From NCBI GenBank assembly GCA_937894725.1, contig CALAYL010000010.1:1-31961 (forward strand): a DNA stretch of 31,961 nt, in the 5' to 3' direction. The translations under genes and the position numbers were made by a program. This document shows positions 1-6,942 of this stretch, one piece after another (positions within the stretch are counted from its first letter, which is position 1; each line of letters opens with the position of its first letter). The notes under the pieces are model-generated. The model saw only the letters and a program-made list of their open reading frames with translations, did no database searches and was not told the origin of the DNA. Origin of the DNA: an uncultured Bacteroidota bacterium. GTDB taxonomy: Bacteria; Bacteroidota; Bacteroidia; Chitinophagales; LD1.

Positions 1-31
1 TGACATACTAAGACGTATTTTTAGCTAGGAC

Positions 32-41
32 ACTTTGTGGC
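32..41 (+). repeat. Direct repeat copy 1, candidate transposase end-binding core
   Basis: ACTTTGTGGC occurs here and again at 127-136 in the same orientation, 95 bases apart. Repeated short sites near the end of a transposable phage are expected to be MuA-type binding sites. This role is inferred from position only. Confidence 0.4.
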
Positions 42-126
42 TTTCTTATCAAATATTAAACGGCAAAACTAAAAAAACATCAGATTTAGCCGATTTTTCT
101 GTTGATTTATAAAATATCGGTCGCTG

Positions 127-136
127 ACTTTGTGGC
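127..136 (+). repeat. Direct repeat copy 2, candidate transposase end-binding core
   Basis: Second exact copy of ACTTTGTGGC, followed by AGTAATATTTT. It lies only about a dozen bases beyond the stop codon of the methylase gene. It pairs with the copy at 32-41. Confidence 0.4.
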
Positions 137-148
137 AGTAATATTTTT

Positions 149-955
149 TTAGAGCAGGTTTAACTTCTGCTGGCGAGGTGGCTCGTAGTTCATTGTGAAT
201 ACTTCTGTCTTGGTAGCTCCAGCCTTAGTTGAAGCGGATAGGTGCATCTCATTATTAATCGTTAGCCACTTATTTTCTAATGAATACTCGGTTAATACCT
301 CAGATGGGTATGATGTTAATAGAAACTTACCTTTGACCTCTGAAAGTGTTTTTAAAAGCTCTTTAAAGTCCTCAACAGTATAGCCTCCGTAATGGCCTAA
401 ATCACTATTAAAGTAGGGTGGATCGACAAAGTGAAAGGTATCTTCACTATCCGTATTCTGAATCACATTGATTGCATCTCGGCAAAATATCTGCACATTT
501 TCCAATCTGCGGACATATCGCTCGTTAAAACCTTTCTTAGTTCGGTCAAACTTGCTAGCAAGGTTAGCCTGGTCAGCAAATGCCCAAGAGCTACCCAAAT
601 TTGCAGAAAATGACTGATGGGAGAGTACGAATACTGCCCATGCTCTTAGCACCTTACTGTCGCCTCCTTTGAGCCATAATTCTTTTGCTTCTTTGTATTG
701 AAATTCGGAGTATAGCGTCACGTCCACCTCTTCGTGCAATCCCTCAAAGTCTTTTTTAATGATCTTATAGAAATTGACCATATTATCATTGATATCATTG
801 ATGATTTCTACTTTTGAAATAGGCTTCTTGAAAAATACAGCTCCGCCTCCAAAGAAAGCCTCTGTATAGCAGTGATGTATAGGCATAATACTGATTATCT
901 TATCAGCAAGCTGCTGTTTACCACCCCAGTACTTTATAGGTGTTTTTAACCCCAT
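149..955 (-). CDS. dam: DNA adenine N6-methyltransferase (Dam, D12 class)
   Basis: 268 residues, the usual length for phage Dam-type enzymes that transfer a methyl group from S-adenosylmethionine to adenine N6 in DNA. Visible motifs are KYWGGK (residues 8-13, the N-terminal GGK of D12 enzymes), FFGGG (34-38, the FxGxG cofactor loop) and DPPY (178-181, catalytic motif IV). The order of motifs fits the alpha class. It is the last gene before the right end, the position that mom occupies in Mu, so it probably protects phage DNA from host restriction; that role is inferred. Its ATG overlaps the stop codon of the tail fibre gene by one base (TAATG), suggesting coupled late translation. The recognition site (GATC or other) cannot be read from the sequence. 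Confidence 0.9.
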   Translation of the reverse strand: MGLKTPIKYWGGKQQLADKIISIMPIHHCYTEAFFGGGAVFFKKPISKVEIINDINDNMVNFYKIIKKDFEGLHEEVDVTLYSEFQYKEAKELWLKGGDSKVLRAWAVFVLSHQSFSANLGSSWAFADQANLASKFDRTKKGFNERYVRRLENVQIFCRDAINVIQNTDSEDTFHFVDPPYFNSDLGHYGGYTVEDFKELLKTLSEVKGKFLLTSYPSEVLTEYSLENKWLTINNEMHLSASTKAGATKTEVFTMNYEPPRQQKLNLL

Positions 956-1737
956 TAATTTACAGGATAACTAAAATTAAGCATAATGGTTTTACCCGTG
1001 TTGTGAGGTGCTCTAATTCGACCATCGGTATGAACAATCACCCATGTTGTGCCAATATTAATTGGTACATTATTGATTGCATCCCAATCGCAACACATTG
1101 TTTGTCGCATTATAGTGGTGATCGGCTGTGCTTTTGGTGGCAATAGTGCTAGATAAGGTATAGTAGGGGTAGGAGGCGAAGTCGCTTTGTATGCAAAGTC
1201 TCCAATTAAATGACATATATGTCCATCGATCTTAAATGCTGGATTAACTGTTGGAGTAGAGCCAGGCTCCCATTCAGGGATCAATCCTATCGATTCAGGA
1301 GAAATAGGCTCATTAGCTATTTGATAGATCAATTCCTTTTGTCTAAAGACAGAAAAAGCACTTAGTGTACCTGTCGCATCAATTATCGCTCTTCGTTTGA
1401 AATGTACATCTCGTAGTGAAGAGTCGCCAAATAAAGCAGGTGTTGGGAGTGTAGGTGTCTCAATAATTTTCCACTTCAAATCAAAGATTGTTGGAATAGT
1501 CACTGAAAAGGCATCTACCTTTACAACCTCTCCATCTATTACAATATAACCTTCAGTACAATCTACATCTGTTGGTGCAGAACCCGATATGGTAAAGTCG
1601 CAACCGCTTAACACATAATTTGGCGCAAAGCCTGATGACAATCCTTTGAGTGCATCTTTGTAGGCTGCTTGGATAAATTCAAAATCCTGAAGCGTGATAC
1701 CTTGTAAGTCAAACTGACTAAAATCTATTCTATTCAT
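955..1737 (-). CDS. Putative tail fibre protein
   Basis: 260 residues, without enzymatic motifs. The N-terminal part contains a GYIVIDGEVVKV stretch (about residues 64-75), of the kind seen in the shaft or attachment part of Bacteroidota phage fibre proteins. The C-terminal third is proline and glycine rich and ends in a beta-rich segment with VIVHTDGRIR. It is the last structural gene of the tail block, directly after the gp48-like baseplate protein, which is where fibre genes sit in Mu-like phages. It would be expected to contact the host surface. The family match is weak, so the call depends mostly on position. No separate fibre-assembly chaperone gene is visible beside it. Confidence 0.55.
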   Translation of the reverse strand: MNRIDFSQFDLQGITLQDFEFIQAAYKDALKGLSSGFAPNYVLSGCDFTISGSAPTDVDCTEGYIVIDGEVVKVDAFSVTIPTIFDLKWKIIETPTLPTPALFGDSSLRDVHFKRRAIIDATGTLSAFSVFRQKELIYQIANEPISPESIGLIPEWEPGSTPTVNPAFKIDGHICHLIGDFAYKATSPPTPTIPYLALLPPKAQPITTIMRQTMCCDWDAINNVPINIGTTWVIVHTDGRIRAPHNTGKTIMLNFSYPVN

Positions 1738-1740
1738 AAC

Positions 1741-2247
1741 TTAAAATTGTGTGCCACTCACATATTTGAAAAGTGGCTTTTTTGATAAAAATTTATATTT
1801 CTTAATAACTGACTTTAATTGTACCTCTTGGCCTGGAGTCAGTATCCCATCAGGAACTATGACCATAAAATCGTACGCTACTCCATACTCTTCAGGTTGG
1901 CCAATTAAGATAGGAGGCGGCTCTGATGGCTGACCAAAGAAGGTAGGATTAGAAGCGAATTCTGATGGCTGACCGATAAAAATCGGATCTATCGTATCAA
2001 AGCTGGTGATAATTTCAATTCCTCTGTTTATCGAATCAAAAAAATCATTAAGCAAATTCTCCAGCACTACTGTTTGTCCATTAATGCGTAGCCTCTTAGA
2101 TAAATCAGACCTGTAAATCAGAAACTCGACATGAAGCTCTCTAACAGGCTCTATCAACACGTTTATCCAAGCTAAATGCCTAGACTGCTGCAATGGAGTC
2201 GGTAGCATGTCAAAACACCAATTCGCAAAATTCCATAGATAAATCAT
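1741..2247 (-). CDS. gp48-like baseplate/tail protein with GQP repeats
   Basis: 168 residues. It directly follows the baseplate J-like gene, overlapping it by four bases, which is the place of Mu gp48 (P2 gpI-like) in the baseplate operon. The first 80 residues look helical and aromatic-rich, with RHLAWINVLIEPVRELH. Residues of about 88-118 contain three imperfect copies of a short motif: FIGQPSE, FFGQPSE and LIGQPEE. The last 45 residues form a small alpha/beta domain containing DFMVIVPDGI. The function is inferred from gene order; the repeats are not something I know from gp48 of Mu. They may form a linker to the fibre encoded immediately downstream. Confidence 0.5.
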   Translation of the reverse strand: MIYLWNFANWCFDMLPTPLQQSRHLAWINVLIEPVRELHVEFLIYRSDLSKRLRINGQTVVLENLLNDFFDSINRGIEIITSFDTIDPIFIGQPSEFASNPTFFGQPSEPPPILIGQPEEYGVAYDFMVIVPDGILTPGQEVQLKSVIKKYKFLSKKPLFKYVSGTQF

Positions 2248-3140
2248 ACTGGCAAATATTCTATTTGTGTATCTGAAGATGTAATACCAGTAGGTACTAA
2301 TTCAAAATATCCTGAAGCTGGATTGCGCTCTTGAGGTACTACTGTAAATCCTGGATCATAACTTGCTTTTGCTTCAACCAAAATGAGTTGTACATTTTGC
2401 ACACCCGATATGGCTCTAATAAACAAGACCAAATCATCTAACTGCAAGATGCCATCGAAAGGAATATTCTTTAAAAACAGTTTTAAAGCATCTTCAACGG
2501 TAGTTTGAAAAACAGCTAAATCTAATGTACCATCATACCATATCTTCAGATTGGCTCTCAATAAATCAGCTGGATAACTTTGGGTAATTGTCTTTACACC
2601 AGGAGGCTTTATTCTGTCTATATATGTATCCAATGCCGTGAGCTGTGGAGCTGTGATTGGAGACAACACGCCAGGAGCGGACTCTGTAGCCACTTTAATA
2701 AGCACCGAGTTGAAAGCCATATTCTTGGCTTCCACCACACTCACTCTAGCGATTATGCGAGCATCTTTGGCAGCTACTGATGTAGTGTCTGTGTACTCAT
2801 AAGTATAATCAGTGCTATTCCAAACAGGCGAGAAACCGAATTGCCAACCTAATACTTTGGCAGCATACCAAGGTAGCGTACCAAAGGTATTGCGCCTAGC
2901 TATATCTTCAGCATCAGCTTTAAATGCATCCATCATCACCTCCAAGGTATAGTGACCACAGGCGACTAAAAATAGCCATAATCGCCATATAGACACTTTG
3001 CTCAAGCTGCTAATTTCATTTAATAGCAACTGATATGGATTATCAGGTGTAACGTAGCTTGGTAGCAATGCGGAAAGTTCCGAAAAGCCTTCCTTTTTTG
3101 CCACCAAACTATTGTAAATTGATTCTATACTTCGTGCCAT
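2244..3140 (-). CDS. Baseplate wedge protein, J-like / Mu gp47 family
   Basis: 298 residues, close to the family length. It contains ARRNTFGTLPWYAAK (about residues 80-94), a central VVEAKNMAFNSVLIKVA segment, and a C-terminal part with GILQLDDLVLFIRAISGV, the pattern of baseplate J proteins, where a regular alpha/beta domain is followed by repeated wedge-like units. It lies between the LysM-like protein and the gp48-like protein, matching the Mu order 46-47-48. It should form the peripheral wedge of the contractile-tail baseplate. The N-terminus ARSIESIYNSLVAKK resembles the start of other J proteins in this phylum. Confidence 0.75.
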   Translation of the reverse strand: MARSIESIYNSLVAKKEGFSELSALLPSYVTPDNPYQLLLNEISSLSKVSIWRLWLFLVACGHYTLEVMMDAFKADAEDIARRNTFGTLPWYAAKVLGWQFGFSPVWNSTDYTYEYTDTTSVAAKDARIIARVSVVEAKNMAFNSVLIKVATESAPGVLSPITAPQLTALDTYIDRIKPPGVKTITQSYPADLLRANLKIWYDGTLDLAVFQTTVEDALKLFLKNIPFDGILQLDDLVLFIRAISGVQNVQLILVEAKASYDPGFTVVPQERNPASGYFELVPTGITSSDTQIEYLPV

Positions 3141-3149
3141 GATTTTTAA

Positions 3150-4448
3150 TTAATATCCTCCTGTAAATGTTCCTTCGCCTGGAGCTGTGCCGAAACCTGC
3201 AATACCTCCAAGAGCAGGGCTATACACGCCATTGACTGTAATATTGTAACCTTGAACCGTACTCTCTGTGTTGCCACACTCAACCCGAATTGTTTTACCA
3301 TTCCATGTAGCATTAGTCCCTATCGGAGCTGAGATCTTGAAGAAATAATTACTAGGCGATCCATTCTCGGAAAACTCATCTACAGTAAATCCCTGAGTAT
3401 TGGCATCAAGCAATGACTTCATTGCCGTTTGCATATCCTTTATACCTGTCATTGTAGAGTTCCCATTGACCGTGTATTCTACGCCATCAATAGTTACTTT
3501 ATATAACAAACCATCATTACTGCCATCACTGCCGATATTGAGTGAGAAATAAGCCATTGCTCTTGAATGTCCAAAACCTACACCAGTATTAACATTGGTA
3601 CTTACTACCGAATATTCAACACACACGAGTCTAAACTCATACTCACCATTAGGAAGCTGCACGTCTTGAACTGTATCGCCTGAATTGCTGATTGGACTGC
3701 CTGCGTCAATCCATCCTCCCATACCATCACTGTACTGAAGCTGGAATGTTTCTGTGCCTGCCCATGCTAAAGGATCAGTACCATCATAACCTTCATATGT
3801 AGTGAAATTAACAGTTAAATCTACAGGAGTACCTGTTACATTAGACTCTACAGATGAATCGACACTATCTAAATTGATAGCTCTTTCAAATGGGCAGTCA
3901 ATTACAAATGTTACAATATTGCTCTCTACTGTAGGATCTTCATTCGATACAAATTTGAGCATGTAAGTGCCATTAGGGATTCCTTCTCCATAATTGCTGA
4001 TAGGGACTTCAAAAAGTGGAATGATGGGCAATTCTTCATCTATATCATCAAATGTTACACCTCCATCAAATGATGCTAGACCTTTCAATGTGCCAGCTTC
4101 AGAAAGTCCTGCTTGAGAGATTGGAATAGAAAGAGAGCCTCCACAATCTATTACTGGAGTACCTAGGGTGATAGTCTTAGCTACATCTTGATCTTCAGTA
4201 CAACCACAGGCTACTGCTACTGCATCAGTTATATATTGAGCTACTACCGAGCGATTGGTATTGTTTAGCTCAGGGACTGGATTGCGCACCCTTAGTTCTG
4301 TGCCTGGAGGCAAGATAGCACTCACTGCCTGTACTACATCAGGATTGTCAGCAAGCATTAAAAATAAGCCTTCATAGCATCCGTACTCTTGCACTGCCAA
4401 GTCTATGATGCTTTGTCCGTTTCCGAGTGTTTTTTTTATGAAATTCAT
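3150..4448 (-). CDS. Tail-associated protein with LysM-like N-terminus and beta-rich repeats
   Basis: 432 residues. Residues 1-55 (GQSIIDLAVQEYGCYEGLF, then LPPGTELRV) read as a LysM-like module of the kind found in tail proteins that bind peptidoglycan or anchor baseplate parts. The remainder is low in Lys and rich in Thr, Ser, Gly and Val, with at least two Ig/FN3-like segments, for instance NGEYEFRLVCVEYSVVSTNVN. It sits between the gp46-like and gp47-like genes, a position with no counterpart in Mu, and overlaps the gp46-like start by four bases. A decoration or host-recognition role at the baseplate is plausible but not shown. It ends in a Gly/Thr-rich tail. Confidence 0.5.
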   Translation of the reverse strand: MNFIKKTLGNGQSIIDLAVQEYGCYEGLFLMLADNPDVVQAVSAILPPGTELRVRNPVPELNNTNRSVVAQYITDAVAVACGCTEDQDVAKTITLGTPVIDCGGSLSIPISQAGLSEAGTLKGLASFDGGVTFDDIDEELPIIPLFEVPISNYGEGIPNGTYMLKFVSNEDPTVESNIVTFVIDCPFERAINLDSVDSSVESNVTGTPVDLTVNFTTYEGYDGTDPLAWAGTETFQLQYSDGMGGWIDAGSPISNSGDTVQDVQLPNGEYEFRLVCVEYSVVSTNVNTGVGFGHSRAMAYFSLNIGSDGSNDGLLYKVTIDGVEYTVNGNSTMTGIKDMQTAMKSLLDANTQGFTVDEFSENGSPSNYFFKISAPIGTNATWNGKTIRVECGNTESTVQGYNITVNGVYSPALGGIAGFGTAPGEGTFTGGY

Positions 4449-4753
4449 GTCTTTATTATTAGATTAAGTAATCGGTTGTTTGTATCTGTTTCTAGTGAAA
4501 TTTCTTGTACTTTTTTGTCATCATATTCAAACTGAAGTCGTACAGTTTTTTGAATAGCTCTTTCTATAGATGCTGTGATAGCCTTATTAATCCATCGCAT
4601 CACGCCTATACCTAGCAATGGATGCTGTCTCCAATTTCCACGAGTAGAAAGCATAATGAGCCGTCCTTCCTGTGCATCGGATTCGTCCAGGACAAAGTCG
4701 CCATTTTTGATAGCAAGATCGAGGTCATCGTTTATAATAAAATCTACTGCCAT
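4445..4753 (-). CDS. Baseplate wedge protein, gp25/gpW-like (Mu gp46 analogue)
   Basis: 102 residues, the normal length of the GPW/gp25 family. The N-terminus FIINDDLDLAIKNGDFVL and the middle RGNWRQHPLLGIGV (an arginine-containing RGxWxxxPxLG motif) are characteristic of this family, followed by a helix with IQKTVRLQFEYDD. The gene lies between the spike (gp45-like) and gp47-like genes, as in Mu. The product should link the sheath to the baseplate. It shares its start base with the spike gene's end, so translation is probably coupled. Confidence 0.8.
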   Translation of the reverse strand: MAVDFIINDDLDLAIKNGDFVLDESDAQEGRLIMLSTRGNWRQHPLLGIGVMRWINKAITASIERAIQKTVRLQFEYDDKKVQEISLETDTNNRLLNLIIKT

Positions 4754-5340
4754 CAGTGTTTTACTTTTGTGTTTTCCATATTCTGAAATGTGATAGAATT
4801 ACTAGCCATCGCTCCATCAAAGGCAGTAGCTCCAAGTGTACCGCTGGCTGCTGTAGATATGCCTACAGCTTTGATACCAGCAGAAATAGCTTGTTTCTCT
4901 ATATCTAAGTATTTCTTTATAGCATCAAAATTGGCTTTGACTTTATCCAAAATCGGCACACCTTTATTATCGCCATCATTGATGATGATCTCTTTTGCTT
5001 TCAGCTTCACTTTGCCATCTTCGATAGTCAATTCTATATCTTGCATAAGCACCTCTATGGCATCTACCTCGGTATAGCCGATCACTTCCAGCTGAGTTTC
5101 TCGGCCATCTACTTCAGCTATTGTTACCTGGCTATCCTTTTTAGGCTTCAGACAAACTCCCTCCTTTTTTTCATTGGCCACAGCTCGGAGTCTGACATTT
5201 TCAAACTCTAATCCATTAGGCAATTTCACTACACAAGTTCGCTTAGCCCAATCTACTGACTGCACCGCACCCACTTGGATAAAAGGACGTGGTGAGCCTC
5301 CTATCTTCTTTATTGCATTTCTGATCGCTTCGTCTGACAT
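4753..5340 (-). CDS. Baseplate spike protein, gpV/Mu gp45-like
   Basis: 195 residues. An N-terminal OB-like beta domain (about residues 20-95: VGAVQSVDWAKRTCVVKLPN, then SQVTIAEVDGRETQLEVIGY) is followed by short repeating beta strands (IELTIEDGKVKLKAKEIIIN) that fit a trimeric beta-helix spike. The C-terminus is a helical extension with small residues. It sits between the hub gene and the gp46-like gene, as in Mu. It should be the membrane-piercing tip. The final ~65 residues beyond the beta-helix are longer than a minimal spike, and I cannot see the HxH metal-binding tip motif known from P2 gpV and similar spikes. Confidence 0.75.
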   Translation of the reverse strand: MSDEAIRNAIKKIGGSPRPFIQVGAVQSVDWAKRTCVVKLPNGLEFENVRLRAVANEKKEGVCLKPKKDSQVTIAEVDGRETQLEVIGYTEVDAIEVLMQDIELTIEDGKVKLKAKEIIINDGDNKGVPILDKVKANFDAIKKYLDIEKQAISAGIKAVGISTAASGTLGATAFDGAMASNSITFQNMENTKVKH

Positions 5341-5341
5341 T

Positions 5342-6313
5342 TTATGCTGCTTTTGCTCCTAATTTTAATTCTTGTCTAATACCACCTGTTCCTGATGTAG
5401 ATTCTACCTCATCTACATAATACTTACCCTCTATTTCATTGTCATAGTCCGTAAGGCTAACTATATCGCCAAATTCAACTGCTGGCTCTGCAAACAATGT
5501 CAGCTTGCCTCTCCAGCCTGTCCATTTCAGCTTTTCGATATTAGCTTCAGCTATTTTTTTCAAATCAGCTTCAGTCATCTCAGGAAAATGAAGTGTATGT
5601 ACCTCTCCATTGCTATCACCAACTTCCACCTTTTTTTGAGTGCCATCTTTGTACATCGAAATAGCCTGGACTTTAATTTTTACTTCAGCCTTGTCTTTCC
5701 ATTCAAGTTTGTGTGAGACAATATTGTGACCAAATGCCAAGTAATGAATAGTCGGATTTTTAGCCTTATATGGATCGCCTATATTTAGCTTCTTGTTTCT
5801 GAAAAATACAGGCAGACCAATGGTGTCCTTCAGCTTTTTGAGAGCCATAGCTACATTGGTAATATCCTCTCTAAATACCATAGAGCCGATGATATTAATG
5901 TCTCCTAAAATCGAATAATCAGACTCTTTAAATCCGAGATATTTCAACACATCTGCTACCGATGTACCATCTTTGAAGACCTTTGGCTCTACCGATATTT
6001 CTTTAAACTTGAACATCTCATCTTCGAGTTTAAATACCATTGGCATTCCAGGTTCTACACCAACAATGTATCCACTGAATTTTTCAACTAAATTGTCATC
6101 ATATCCAAATTTGACCAAGGCATGATCGCCTCGCTTCAGAATGTCTATCGCTTTTTTGGGGCTTTGGTCTGTAGGCCTATGCACAACCATCTTAGGCAAA
6201 GAAATAGTACATGTATCAGTCAGGTTTTTCCACGAGCTATTGATAAGCACATTGGCCACATAATCGAAGTAGTACTCCCCAAGTTCCATATATGTCTTAG
6301 CCTGTACTAACAT
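5342..6313 (-). CDS. Baseplate hub protein, gpD/Mu gp44-like
   Basis: 323 residues, with a typical hub architecture: a beta-barrel N-terminal part (SSWKNLTDTCTISLPK, then RGDHALVKFGYDD and FSGYIVGVEPGMP), a central domain with VADVLKYLGF, and a C-terminal GDIVSLTDYDNEIEGKYYVDEVE segment characteristic of late control D/gp44 proteins. The gene lies between the DUF6046 protein and the spike, matching the Mu order 43-44-45. The product should form the hub that connects tail tube and spike. One base separates it from the spike gene. Confidence 0.8.
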   Translation of the reverse strand: MLVQAKTYMELGEYYFDYVANVLINSSWKNLTDTCTISLPKMVVHRPTDQSPKKAIDILKRGDHALVKFGYDDNLVEKFSGYIVGVEPGMPMVFKLEDEMFKFKEISVEPKVFKDGTSVADVLKYLGFKESDYSILGDINIIGSMVFREDITNVAMALKKLKDTIGLPVFFRNKKLNIGDPYKAKNPTIHYLAFGHNIVSHKLEWKDKAEVKIKVQAISMYKDGTQKKVEVGDSNGEVHTLHFPEMTEADLKKIAEANIEKLKWTGWRGKLTLFAEPAVEFGDIVSLTDYDNEIEGKYYVDEVESTSGTGGIRQELKLGAKAA

Positions 6314-6942
6314 TAGCTGTTTAGTTTTTTAGCATCTGCCTCGCTCTTCAGCTGAAGCATGGCTTGCTCATCGCTGACACAACTAAGTGTAAATGGTTGA
6401 ATGTTTTGTTTGCCTTGGTTAGCTACTACAGGCGAGCCACTTTCTATCACTAAATTGTAGATGCCGAGTCTGTTTAAAATGGTATGCTCAATCTCAATAG
6501 CTATGGGTGCATTGCAGATATCATTTAGCTGCTGTACCTTGTCTATTGGGTACTTGCCATTGTCATTTGATAGAATACCTTTTATAGTGACTACATAATC
6601 ACCAAAGTTGATCAGCTCCTTAAATGTACCTCTACGTCTTTGCGCTTGCACAGTAGTTTTTATGATTTCTTTTTGAAATGAAACCTCCACTATAGCACAC
6701 GGTATAAACATTTTTGGAATCGTAACTCGCTGTGTATTTTGCGGATTTTTATAGCTCAGCTCGTTGATCGAAAGTGCCATAAAAATCGGTGTACCAAAGA
6801 TGCTTTTTTCGGACACCTCATCTATATCTAAAATCCGTACATTTTGATAGCGAAATGCCTCGACCACTGCTGTCTTCAGCTTTTGGTCTATCACATAGCC
6901 ATCTATTGGCACAGGATTCTCTTTAAATAATTTAAACTCCAT
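6313..6942 (-). CDS. DUF6046-type tail protein (positional Mu gp43 analogue)
   Basis: 209 residues. It contains KSIFGTPIFMALSINELSY, a long beta-rich middle, and QRRRGTFKELINFGDYVVTIKGIL, features I associate with DUF6046, a family of Bacteroidota phages encoded between tape measure and hub. Position matches Mu gp43, which is a tail/DNA circularisation-type protein, so a role at the tube-baseplate joint is inferred. Its start lies within the last codons of the tape measure gene (11-base overlap), pointing to translational coupling. Confidence 0.65.
   Translation of the reverse strand: MEFKLFKENPVPIDGYVIDQKLKTAVVEAFRYQNVRILDIDEVSEKSIFGTPIFMALSINELSYKNPQNTQRVTIPKMFIPCAIVEVSFQKEIIKTTVQAQRRRGTFKELINFGDYVVTIKGILSNDNGKYPIDKVQQLNDICNAPIAIEIEHTILNRLGIYNLVIESGSPVVANQGKQNIQPFTLSCVSDEQAMLQLKSEADAKKLNS

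Larger units (their letters stand above)
1..148. other. Non-coding end region, probable phage right end
   Basis: No gene is visible between the left edge and the stop codon of the Dam methylase. The stretch is AT-rich and carries the 10-mer ACTTTGTGGC twice in the same orientation (32-41 and 127-136), and in both cases an AATATT-like tract follows. A short inverted pair CCGAT (90-94) and ATCGG (116-120) lies between them. In Mu-type phages the right end lies beyond the last late gene and carries several transposase-binding sites, so these repeats are candidates for such sites. The window happens to begin with TG, the dinucleotide that starts Mu-family ends, but host flanking sequence is not available to show that position 1 is the true terminus. 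Confidence 0.45.
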
